Origin: Hydractinia symbiolongicarpus
Lineage: Eukaryota > Cnidaria > Hydrozoa > Anthoathecata > Hydractiniidae
Direction: 5' to 3'
DNA length: 64,000 nt
NCBI RefSeq assembly: GCF_029227915.1
Contig: NC_079888.1
Coordinates: 14,431,001 to 14,495,000 of the forward strand
This document shows, in pieces, positions 1 to 10,449 of this stretch. Numbering within the stretch: position 1 is the first letter of the stretch; each line of letters begins with the position of its first letter. Under the pieces are notes generated by a model that had not been told where the DNA came from, made no database searches, and was given only the letters and a program-made list of their open reading frames with translations. Made by a program: the position numbers and the translations under genes.

Positions 1-1
1 C

Positions 2-193
2 AAACTTATCGTCTTTGCTTTAGAACGTTATGGTGTACCACCTTCCTGGATAGAACTTATTAAGATGTCCTATGGTGGTTTATGGAGTAATTCCTTTTCA
101 TTTTCTGCCCCATCAGGGTGGTACTTAAAGGAAGGAGGTATTTATATTGGTTGCACCTTCTCAATTATTCAAATTTATCTTAGAAACTGAACG
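2..193 (+). pseudogene. LINE reverse transcriptase fragment
   Basis: One open frame runs from the window edge to a TGA near base 193. It contains RT-like text including ERYGVP, ELIKMSYGGLW and APSGWY followed by GGIYIGCTFSI, the pattern of the RT palm region in non-LTR retrotransposons. The fragment is cut on the left by the window and on the right by stops, and the following 150 bases in other frames do not clearly continue it. It is a dead piece of a LINE-type element. The exact clade cannot be named from this short stretch. Confidence 0.55.
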
Positions 194-1369
194 CGCTCTT
201 CAATTAATTAACTTCTCAAGACGGCAAAGGCAAATCACCGGACCACATAACTGTGAGGAGAAGGAGATCCTCAGGGTCAACAAAAGAGTTATTGTTTACA
301 AACAGTGGCATACAAAAGCAAGGATAACACTTGCTATGCAAATTCTATTCTGCAATGTTTAAACTACCTATCGCACTTCCATTCGTAGTTATTCCTGCTA
401 ACCTGGCCGCCACTTCGCAAGTTAAAACATTTAACCATGACAAAGTAACGTATGAAATAATCTTGTCAACAAATAAGCGAATAATCATGATTAAATTTCG
501 CCGTAGGAGTTGCAACATCCAACCTGATCAAAGAAACTTGAAGGAAAATTCTTTTTGGTGGTGCTTTTTATTCCATGTACTATAATCTAATATATTTTCT
601 CACATATTTATTCAATTAACAACCTAACTTGCTGCCTTTTTATATTATAAATGATTTTTAATAGACAGCTAATATATATAGCTAATCGATTCATTATGGA
701 GAAATCTGCATATGGTTTGACTTTCTTGATTTGTTGTTGACATCCCTACAATATCAACACAACAGGTTGTTTATATTCTTGTATGAAACTATCCATAAGG
801 TTTTAAAGAATATTTTCATTAGTGCATAACTAATGTCTGAAATTGACACAAGTATTTTTTGGTAGATGGGTTTCCTCATAGAAACGGGTGAAGTGTTACA
901 AAATCCAGGGGATGCTGACACAAAGGCCCTCTTTAGTCCAGGGGTAGCCGTTTTTTCCTTGTGAACTGAAGTTTCTGAATTCAGCAGTTGCAGCCATTGT
1001 CAAACAGAAAAGAAGATTTTTACAAAAAGGTAGGTATGTAGGTATATAAATCTAATATTTTTCGTGCTTTTAGTAATTCTTTCCCCTTTTTCACAAAAGC
1101 CTGCAATTTGTTTAAGCTAAAGTTATTTGTGTCGGGGGACGTCAAATTATTTAGTTTTTTAAATCTTTGGCTTTCTTTCACCAAGGAATTTTAAAATGTA
1201 TTTAGAATATCTGAATAATACCTATTTCCATTGTTTTTAGGCAAATACAGATAAAATAGATGTTCGAAAACTTGTTGACGTCAGCAAAAATAATTGTCCA
1301 CAGTCATCATTTGAGACATGATTTGTGATTGCCATGTCACAAGCATCTTTATAACTTGTAAGGGAAGTT
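194..1369. other. intergenic, nothing recognised
   Basis: AT-rich sequence with only short random frames. I see no exon, repeat or structural RNA that I can support. Confidence 0.5.
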
Positions 1370-2136
1370 ATGGGAAATGGATTTTTGTCTACCCCTTTAC
1401 CGCAGGGACTCTACTCCCCGCGCTTACACTGGGCTTGGATAGGGAAAAACATTATGTTACATACGGAAATTGGGGACTACTTTGCTGAAACTGAGACAAT
1501 AAAACAGAAAAAATGCACACATAAAAAGAAACTGGCTATTGTACTATTTTTTACTTCCTTCGTGAAAACTGGAGAAAAAATTTTATAGTTTTTTTTTATT
1601 TTTTTCAGAAAATAGTGTTATATTTTATGCCATTTGATACAATAAAACATTAATTTGAAACCGTTTGATTTTGAATTTTATAGTATTTTACGAACTTTGT
1701 GAATTGGAAATCCCGTATGGCTGATAGGTCACAACATATTAACAATTCATTAATTACAAAAAATGACTAAAATATGCAGCCGGTTTTATTATTTAAGAAC
1801 TACAATCGATTACACATATTTAAGAGTTCTAATTACTCACACATATTTGAACTCACATTTCCAATCACAATCATTATTAAACACCAATAATCTAAACTAA
1901 ACAAACAAATAAAAAAAAACACGACGAATTCGAAAAAATAATTTTACTACTGTTTTTTCAAGTAACAGCAAAATTTTAATTTTATTTCTACAGTTGTATC
2001 AGATAATGTAAATAAAATTCAATTACAAACTTAAAAAAAAAGGTTTATTGTACGTGAAGACATAATTATATACAGTGGGTATGCATTACAGTGAAATAAT
2101 TTGGACGCTGACTTATTTATATTATTAAAATTAATT
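1370..2136 (-). repeat. 3' flank of receptor gene A, duplicated beside gene B
   Basis: This stretch lies downstream (on the minus strand) of gene A. It matches 55700-56580 in several collinear blocks, for example TATTTAAGAGTTCT, AATCATTATTAAACAC and TAGTATTTTACGAA. The shared flank shows that genes A and B came from one segmental duplication that included more than the coding exons. Confidence 0.65.
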
Positions 2137-4121
2137 TTAAATGTTGTGATTTAGTCCTCCCGTAACGATATATGTATTTTCCTCATCATCAACATCATCT
2201 TGATTACTATTATCATCACCATGGTCAGTCTTGCGGCTTTCGACATTCTTTTTATCTTCGTCGTTGTTACTCCATATTTGATCATAGTGGCTTACATTCG
2301 TCGCATTTACTGGCTTATTGTCAACATGTGACGCTTCTTTTTCACCAAAAACGTTATAATAGTTAGAATTTTTGTTTATATCGTTTGTGTTATAATAATG
2401 ACTGTCTTGTTTTTGTATTTTTTGTTCGTCGCTTTCATCTCTCACTTTTGCGTATAAATTTATTTTATTACCGTAGGTTATATTTGGAAATTCAATTACT
2501 TCGTTTTCGCCTTTCTTTTTGTCTTCTTCTTTTTTGTTTACTTTGTCATAGATATTTTCGTCAATCTAAGTACGAAAAACAAAAAAAAAAAAAAAAAACA
2601 GATAAGAAAAAGAAAAGGTATAGGAACAGAAATAAAAAAAAATCAAGTTAAATTTTTTTTAAAAAAAAGCACTTACATTTGTTTTGGTATAAGCTACTTT
2701 TCTCTTTGATGACCTAAATAAAATTGGTGAGGATTTTTATTTATGCTTTATGAAAGAATAATTTAGAAGGAAAAAGATCTGCATTAAAATAATTTTTTAT
2801 TGTATTTATAGATGAGTTTTGTACGAGGTGTAATTACTATTCATACTTATAAATACTACCTTCTGTCAAGTTTCTTTTTGTAACATATCAAAATGATGAT
2901 GATAGTAACTAGAATCAAAATTACAGTCGCTGCAATTGCTGCTGCCATAGCAATGTCTCTGTTGTTGTTGTGGTCTTTACTTGTACCTGTTGTTGGACTT
3001 AAAGGTATTGATGTTTCACTGTAATTTGTTACTGGAGTAGTAGTTTCCAAGCTTGCATGTGTAACTTTTGTACTTTTTTTAAAATTTGTGTTGGTTTCTG
3101 TTGATGCTTTCGTAGTTGTTGGTATGGTAGTTGTTGTTGTTGTTGTCGTTGTTGCCGTCGTTGTCGTCGCTATTTTTGATACTGTCGGTTCTGGTGTTGT
3201 TGAAGATACAGGTGCAAACGAAGATAGCGTTAAAGGATCTATAAGCAAAAGTAAAAATAATCCTTTCAAAAAGCTAAACTTTGGCATTTGCAATTTGTGT
3301 GAAAATGAAAGACATAATACCTTTTTTTGCTTAATTTAAAGGGCTCTGAAAGTAAGTTTATTCAAAAGATGATCACTCTTCTGTGTACCAGAAACAACGT
3401 GGCATTAAAATTTATTATTAACGAAGATGCCAAGTTATTAAGCTAACATAGGTTATATTTAACAATAAATAATCACTGTGGTGTGAAAAAATATTTTTGC
3501 TTGAAAGTGAGTCAGTTATTGAATAAATAGCCATATAAGGGACCTTAAAACAAGTAAAGACCATTGGAAAAGTGTTTTCACTTCGATATTTCAGAAATGC
3601 TGTTCCTACTTACACGTTGCTGTGCCTTCATATTTGAAGAGAACGCAATTTTCACGTGGTGTGTATTCGTTTCCATTACTTGCTTTACACTTGACTTCAA
3701 GTTTTATCAGCAACCCAGACCATACTGTATGAAACGTTACATTCACCTAGATTTAAGGTGACAACGTTAATAATATTAATACGAACAAACTTACTTTGTG
3801 ACTGTCAATAAATATATTTTGAGTTTTAAAGTTAAAAGTTTTTAAAGCGAATACAAGCTTATTTTGTTTGCATAATTGTGAATGCAAAAAGCTAACTTAC
3901 TTCTTTTACATTAGGTATACTATACGAAAATAAGTTTGACATAAATGTAGGAACAACTTCCCATGAATCTGTCAGCGCTAACATTCTTACACTTGACGCT
4001 TCAAATGTATTTGGACAAAGATTTCCGCCATCTTTAGTAATGCGAAATTCTCTTTTGTTGAGCATGCTTTGAGTTATTAAAGGTACATCATTTGTGTATC
4101 CATCCACGTTTAATGAACATC
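2137..4121 (-). CDS. Receptor-like gene A, exons 2-6 (tyrosine-rich tail)
   Basis: I assemble five exons on the minus strand by comparison with gene B: exon 2 3901-4121, exon 3 3614-3746, exon 4 2860-3238, exon 5 2677-2713, exon 6 2137-2565. All phases agree, and exons 3, 5 and 6 have the same lengths as in gene B. Exons 2-3 encode a Cys-containing ectodomain (DGYTNDVPLITQSMLNK, then LLIKLEVKCKASNG). Exon 4 encodes a Thr-rich stalk and a transmembrane helix (ATVILILVTIIIILICY) followed by KKKLDRR. Exon 6 is a cytoplasmic tail of about 142 residues with Tyr motifs (IYDKV, LYAKV, YYNV, YDQI). This is probably a type I membrane receptor. No named ectodomain family is recognised. The nearest upstream first exon (5560-5725) is broken, so the gene is dead or uses another first exon. 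Confidence 0.7.
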
Positions 4122-4360
4122 CTACAATAGAAACATTACTAAGTAGCATCGAAAGAGATATTGAGATATATTTAAAAATATGAGGAATGTGACAAGGGTT
4201 ACGACAATTAAATGTCCAACAGTGTATTTTTTTAGAAAATTCTGGGAACTGTTTTAATTTTTTTTCCTTAGTAACTACCACGGATGGTAAAAACAACACC
4301 GGGATAGTGGTAGTCTGCAAAAGTACAGCTATCAAGCATAATAAAAAAAGCAAATTTGTC

Positions 4361-4522
4361 TTTTTATCAGATGCCTGTTTTACCCAATCATAACGTAAAT
4401 GTCATGCAAGTACTTCATCTTGACTCCTTGTCTGCGCTGCATTTTTATCAGATGCCTGTTTTACCCAATCATAACGTAAATGTCATGCAAGTACTTCATC
4501 TTGACTCCTTGTCTGCGCTGCA
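4361..4522. repeat. 81-bp tandem duplication
   Basis: Two essentially identical 81-bp copies, 4361-4441 and 4442-4522, each starting TTTTTATCAGATGCCTGT. They lie in intron 1 of gene A (upstream of exon 2). The near identity indicates a recent duplication. No coding function is apparent. Confidence 0.85.
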
Positions 4523-5559
4523 TTTTTCTCAAATTCCTTATGAATGTCTTAGACTACGCCCTAACGCAGTTGTGTACTATATATAATCAAACATATAAGA
4601 ACTATAACGCCAGGAAATAGGTTGATGAATAAAAAGAAAATAGGAGCAATGGCAGTCCTGATATTTTGCTAATTATGTCTTTTTTATTAAGACCACAATA
4701 GAAATCATAAAATAAATTTCGTGCCAATAATTCTCCGAAAAATTAAGGCGATTTGCGAATTGTGTCACCTATGAAACGATTAACTGTGACCTTTGTGATG
4801 TAATGTAAAAGCAATTCTGGATCTAGCTAATATGCCGTGACCAAATCTCGGAATGTGCAAGTTTGTTTAGGTTAGAATTAAATAATTAAATTTTATTGAT
4901 TCAATGACACAACATTTTTAATTAAGCAGTGATACTTAGGTCTGTCGGTTGTGTTTTTATTTAAACTGACAATTCATTTTGCAAATTTGCGGAAATATAT
5001 ATAAAACATCACTTTTTCTTAACAAAATCACTATCTGCTTAAAGGAGAACAAATTTGTTTAACGTTTCGAAACATTCTGCAAAATTTAACTTAAAATTAA
5101 AGTTATGTTGTAATTTTTTTTAACGAAAGCTATTATATTTTACTTACTAAGGCTTTAATAGATATTTAAGTAGAAGTAATTTCAAGTAACAGCGATTATC
5201 ATACGCAAGCTGAAAGCTTACCATGCAGGTGTCCAAATATGAAATACTGCTATTTAATTTTCCATTTCAGCAAAATGTCTTAAGCAGTCATTTTTTAACA
5301 TTACTATATATACAAAATAGTGAAATCTGCTTTGTTAATTTTTTTGCAATCCCAAATTTTACAATCTGACACATTTAGTCTTCATCAAATATTACTTTTT
5401 CTGCCAAAAGCTACATTTCAAACACAAGATTACAGTTGGTTAAGGCTGCATTTAAACAATTGTCGGTCACACATACTAATTTAACTTGCAAAGTTTAAAA
5501 CATGGGCGTCCGTTTATCTTCACATTATATGTAAATTACATAGTAATGAAGAATAATAC
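4523..5559. other. gene A intron 1, nothing else recognised
   Basis: AT-rich sequence between gene A exon 2 and its broken first exon. No exon, repeat or RNA that I can support. Confidence 0.45.
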
Positions 5560-5725
5560 CTGTACCCATTGCACCTATACATCTCTAATCGTCTGTTAAG
5601 TTAAAGTATGTTGCAGTAGGACTTCGACAATCACTTTCTTTTCCCACTTTATCTCCATTTTTCAATCATTCTACTGCTGCATTGTGGCAAGTTCGTAAAC
5701 ACACCAAGACAACAAACAATATCAT
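5560..5725 (-). pseudogene. Broken first exon of gene A (signal peptide exon)
   Basis: On the minus strand the exon starts MILFVVLVCLRTCH, keeps the family text CRSPTATYFNL and RCIGAMGTG, and ends at a phase-1 junction before GT, exactly as in the intact copies. It has two in-frame stops, a TGA after AAVE and a TAG after LTDD. It sits at the expected place upstream of gene A exon 2. The gene A transcript therefore cannot use it to make a signal peptide and full ectodomain. Confidence 0.75.
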
Positions 5726-6928
5726 TTGATTGTTAAAAACGAAATGTTCATAACTCATTTGTGGTGCTTATGCATCTGTAAGAACATTTCCCTTCTCTTG
5801 TACAACTTATTTTGTTTTGTTATTCCTCATAAACAAAAATGGTCAGCTAATGAAAGCTTTATTAGATCTATTAACGTAATTAAATTATTTTTTTTCCACG
5901 ACTTTGTATCCTCATGGGAACTACATAACAATTTGTTTGTAATTTGTCTCTGTATTAGTAACTGTGCGTTAAGGCTAGATTTACACCTCTTTGTTCTAGT
6001 TACCTTGATATTGTTTGTAAGTTTATATGTCCCGCAGTAATAATGTGGTTAAAAGTGGATTAGAACCTTTACAAATTTAAATATTTGGTAGTTGACCAAA
6101 ATCCCTTTTATAATCTGAAAAATTGACGCAAAAACGAAATAAGTACAATGCTTTTTAATGTTCTTTGCTACAATCTTGATCAAAATATGTCGAGGCAAGG
6201 CTGCTAAATTAGAAGTTCGCTACCACAAGTAAATGCATAGACTATTCCTATATCAGATTCATGCATTTTGAACGTGTCAGTATTCAGATTGGACTTAGGA
6301 CCAGAATGTGCTTAGGACTTAGAATTTTAGGTTATTTGTAAAGACCAATTGACCAATTGTTGCTGTCGTCAGAATGGTCATATTTCTAGAGTTTTATCTC
6401 TTAAATTAAGGCAGGAGCTGATTAATTCGTTGTGTGAGCTTTATATTCTATAAATTGCCATAACAGATATGTCATAAAACAAATAAAAAGAAGTATTGAG
6501 AAAAAGACAATGTTTGATACATAAAACTAAATTCCTTCTGCACGCGCTGATTTATTGCAATAACAGACATTTAAGCTAGCGAAAGTTGGTATAGCTGCTT
6601 GTTGAAAAATAGAGTCCAGTCTAAACGCTAATCTTTTCACGTTATTTTTTTTAAATATTATGTTTTGAAAACAAGCGTCGAACATTGCTTTATTAACTTA
6701 GTCTTTTAATAGTTTATAGTGATAATGTGGCTCCTCTTGTTTACTTTTATAGCTGTAATATTTTATTAAGTTCATCAATTTGTATGAATTGTTCTGATTT
6801 AAATTTAAAAAATTTAGTATGAAAACATGTTACGGAACACACAAATATGGGATAAATCTTTGTTCCTAGGACTATATTCTTGACATGTTGTGCTCAACAA
6901 TTAGGTTCATGAGTAATTATCACTGTAA
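5726..6928. other. intergenic, nothing recognised
   Basis: AT-rich sequence. The frames in it look random and show no family resemblance. No repeat noted. Confidence 0.45.
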
Positions 6929-7067
6929 GAGGCTGCTTACACGTACCCGACATGAAACTCATGCCGACGTGAAATTTTTTTGGTGCCCACAAAGCGTTCC
7001 TGCCGCCATGAAATGCATTTAATCACGCTGGCTTAAAGAAAGATTTTTTACCATCATGTTACGTTTT

Positions 7068-7529
7068 TTATCTACGAATTTGGCTGTGACTTTTTGCCAT
7101 ATTATTATCAGCTGTAGCATTGACAGGCAACTTCTCACTACCTAAAGTATTTTCAGTTTTTTCTTGATTTTCAGCATGATCATCGTCGTCAGAGTCCTCG
7201 AAAAATTCGTTTTCGTCGGCAATCGTACTTTTGGAGTTCGAGATGGAATTTGCTGGTGATGCACCCCAAAGATTCTTCAATAAATCCCAGTTGTCGCATA
7301 CTATTTCGCCACTGCCACTCCGACGACCTTCGTTGACAGCCTTTCTGTAGTCCTGTCTAACTTCTTTAATTTTTGCCTTTATTCTAACGTAGCCACCTTT
7401 AATCAATTTTTTGTCATTCATAGCCTTTGCTTTTTGTACTGCAAGTTCTTCCATAGGCAATTCGAGGTTAACTTCAGTCGCCATAACAAGTCCGAAACCA
7501 CTATATTCGAAACGCTCTGCTATCATCAC
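7068..7529 (-). CDS. Myb/SANT-like DNA-binding protein fragment
   Basis: A 153-residue frame. Residues about 35-95 show the SANT-like pattern of transposon MADF/Myb proteins: KIKEVRQDYRKA, then a basic GRRSGSGE stretch, then WDLLKNLWGASPA. The C-terminus is acidic (EDSDDDDHAE). The first Trp-rich helix of a full Myb/SANT domain is not evident, so the N-terminus may be missing, in another exon, or decayed. The frame sits inside TAA-flanked transposon ends, which supports an accessory DNA-binding protein of a Harbinger-type element. The start is uncertain: M at 7529 or M at 7484 are both possible. Confidence 0.5.
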   Translation of the reverse strand: MMIAERFEYSGFGLVMATEVNLELPMEELAVQKAKAMNDKKLIKGGYVRIKAKIKEVRQDYRKAVNEGRRSGSGEIVCDNWDLLKNLWGASPANSISNSKSTIADENEFFEDSDDDDHAENQEKTENTLGSEKLPVNATADNNMAKSHSQIRR

Positions 7530-8536
7530 ACGAACCTTGTTTTAAGGTTCCACCAGAAAACTTTGGAAATCTACCCCTTCATACTCGTACTGGGATTTCA
7601 GTTCATTCATGCAATTAAGAAGTGCCTCAACCATAGTGTTTTGCCATCGGAATCTTGTCGAATTTGTTTTCACTTTCCTTGCTTTTTTTTTGTGGGGGGG
7701 GGGGTTATTTTCGGATTAATCAGAATCGTCACTTTCACTCATGATTGGTGTTTGGAATTTCTGAATCATATCATTAACGACTTTCGAGGAAGGAATTAAA
7801 GAAAAATATATATTTTCTTTTATGACAGTTTTCTTTTATATTTCTTTCATTTTTAGAAGCAAAAAATGAAACTACGGTGGCTTGTTTGTGCCGTATAAAA
7901 AATCACTTTAAAATATTTTTTGTAAAGTGTATTTTTAACAAAAATAATAGTTTTGCGTTTTTAACTAAGTATGAAGTGCATTTTTAAAATATATAACTAA
8001 CTATGAATGTATTTTTAAAGAATAAAAATTTCACTTAGGCATTAGGTATGAAGTATATATTTTAAAATCAATAATAGAGCACGTGCCCAGGCGAACAAGC
8101 ATGGCGGAAGACATAACTAAGCGTATCTTTTCTAAAAGTATTCTTATACTTTAATAAAAAATTTATATATCACGGATGTGTGTATTTTTTTAACAGATGT
8201 AATAGGAAATGAATTGATCATCCATTATTTCAACTTGTTGGTACACGAACAAGGAAATTAGAGCGTGTTTGTTGGGTACTCGCGGCTTGAGATACATCGT
8301 ATTCTCCGCCATTTTTAATAGTTGTTTACATTCGTGAAAAGCAGAACTTTCGTTTCTATTCAATCATTTTTTTTGAGCATTACCTAACAATAAACAATGA
8401 CGTCAATCTAATTACGCACCACTTTTTATATCACTTAGCAAATATTTTTTATCAAGTGACATTTTTTATCTACAAAAACTACACGTAGCAAAAAAATTTT
8501 ATCAAGTGGTTTTTTTATCGATTAAAATATAGCCAG

Positions 8537-8608
8537 GAGACCCAGCGTAATTTTTTTTACCACCGGGAAATCGGAGTAGTTAAGGTGGGAAAAATTACGC
8601 TGGGTCTC
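8537..8608. repeat. Hairpin-forming inverted repeat
   Basis: Arms GAGACCCAGCGTAATTTTT and AAAAATTACGCTGGGTCTC are exact complements, and a second inner pair (ACCACC/GGTGGG) extends the stem around a loop of about 19 nt. It lies inside the Harbinger-like element and may be a tiny nested foldback element or the end of one. Confidence 0.75.
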
Positions 8609-9342
8609 AAACGATTTTTCTGCGGCCAAAATCTGGCCGCGCTTTTTGATTGGCTAATTCTATTGTTCTTTGCTCACGTTGTCCATATCGGGGAAAGCCC
8701 TTTTCATCCGAATATTCCAGCGAGTGGTTTCACTCACCCTAACAAACATTAGTAAACTATAAGGTTTTTACCACAGTATGATGTGACCAAGCTTGGTAAA
8801 TAACTCACAGATAAATTAAAATGGCCTCCAAAGCGATTAGTCACATTGTCCAATTTAAACTCGGGGTTTCCGCTTTAGTTTGAGAGAAACTCATTTTATC
8901 AACTCGAAGAAGAAAGCTTAGTTAACTAGGCTAACTAAAATACGCTTTATAAAATTTTTGCGAAGTAATTTTTTATATGGAACAAACAAGGCACCGTATA
9001 AAACGCTATAAACTGAAGTTGTTTTTTATTTCTATATAAAATAGTTACCTTGCTGCTGTGTTGGCCATATTTTTCTTCACATAGACATAAATTTGAGTTT
9101 TATATGTTTTAAATTCTATTCTCTGTGAGTTCTGTATGATGACTTCTGTATTATAAATTGTTTTCATACCGGCATAAAACACATTTTGCGTTCACACGGT
9201 AATATCATGCACAAAAGCCCTGATATGAAATTATGGCGGCATGAAATTTGATGTCGGTTGTGACATGTGAGCAGTAATAGGGCTTCCTGAAGACACCGAA
9301 ATGAACTTATGCCGGCATGAAAAAAAGCGCGTAAACAGGGCC

Positions 9343-10027
9343 TAAATTAGTTAACTTTTTCCCCTGTATGGAAATTGATTACTTGAACAGGATGTAAATG
9401 ACGCCATCAATTTTTTTGTTGCCAAAACATAAGTAAATAAAAGGACTATCAACATGCTAAGTCTTTCTATAATACGAATTTTGAATCAAAAATTATTAAC
9501 ACAAGGTAAATAAGCCAAACTTGCTTTGAAAGAAAGTGTGCATTTGCTTATCCCATAAAAGTTTTAATAACTTGTTTGATGGTTAGGCATTGACACCTTC
9601 TTCAGATTGTACTTCCAGTCAGTTTAGCAGCACAACAAACCCATGCACAAATTTTTTTTAGTAGATGCCAAACGAATAGTCACAAGATTAGCGCTATAAA
9701 TGTTTATAATAAAAGGAAGTATATACTTTACTTTCCTACCTTTGATTAACCTAACTTTTCCTGTTAATAGCTACATAACACATTGAAGTTTGCAGAAAAC
9801 AGCTAATAATAAATCATTCTTAATTATTCTAGTTAGTCTTTACGGTTGGTTTCCATTAAATTGTTTTTGTATGCACCTCTATAGGTGTTATCGTCGGCGC
9901 TTAATGTACTTAATTTACGCAGCTTATTCGTCTTTACTTTCAACACTAGCAAGAAGAAGGTAAAAAAAATGTATAAATTGCATTTCTGAATACTGTATAA
10001 GCGGCAGTCAAGAATACTAAACTGAAT
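9343..10027. other. intergenic, nothing recognised
   Basis: AT-rich spacer between the Harbinger-like and Penelope-like elements. Nothing supportable. Confidence 0.45.
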
Positions 10028-10039
10028 ACAACTCTATTA
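10028..10039. repeat. Left target-site duplication of the Penelope-like element
   Basis: ACAACTCTATTA here is repeated exactly at 13055-13066 on the other side of the element, consistent with a 12-bp target-site duplication. Confidence 0.6.
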
Positions 10040-10112
10040 TATAATTGCAGAAACGAGCTGATAATTACAGTTAATTACGGTAATTAACATTTTCGGACCT
10101 GGATGTAGGTAA

Positions 10113-10449
10113 CTACTTCTTCTGTAGGGCTGGTAACCAAATCTCAGGAAGTTGATACGAGATGCTGTTTATGTGTTTGTTACGTTCTACACTGTTGATG
10201 GTTTCTTTAATCTTCCTGGCCGTTGTTCTGGATTCTCTGTCAATGATTTTCTTCTCTTCCCAATTAAACTGATGACTTCTGCTCCAGCTGTGGTCCGCAA
10301 TTTCGTTTTTCTTCACATCTCCGTTTTTCACTGCGCGCATATGTTCTTGTACTCGTTGCTTAAACTTTCTTTTTGTTTCGCCTATATACACTGCATCACA
10401 ATCTTTACACGGGATTTCGTAAACAACATTTTTTTGCTCTTCCAGGTTT
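10113..10449 (-). CDS. GIY-YIG endonuclease domain of the Penelope-like element
   Basis: The frame encodes the C-terminal endonuclease part of the Penelope polyprotein. Upstream of the first ATG the same frame reads VVYEIPCKDCDAVYIGE, then TKRKFKQRVQEH, giving the YIG-type motif (VYIGET) and the following Arg/Lys helix; a conserved Glu in KIKETINS follows. The domain would nick target DNA for target-primed reverse transcription. It is separated from the RT frame by a one-base frame change next to an A-run near 10449, so it would be read only by frameshifting or is inactivated. The inverted copy at 12520-12798 is almost identical. Confidence 0.8.

Larger units (their letters stand above)
6929..9342. 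mobile_element. Harbinger-like DNA transposon
   Basis: The left end GAGGCTGCTTACACG and the complement of the right end GGCCCTGTTTACGCG match at 10 of 15 positions, and each is flanked by TAA, as expected for the 3-bp TWA target of PIF/Harbinger elements. Subterminal copies of CATGCCG/CGGCATGA occur near both ends. Inside is a Myb/SANT-like frame (7068-7529), the usual second protein of Harbinger elements. I see no transposase (DDE nuclease) frame, so this is probably a non-autonomous or deleted copy. An ISL2EU- or hAT-type assignment is possible on the termini alone. Confidence 0.5.

Noticed and set aside
2172-2651. Plus-strand frames rich in His/Tyr and Lys opposite gene A exon 6
   Set aside because: Shadows of the Asn/Asp-rich tail exon, which has a matching paralog on the minus strand.
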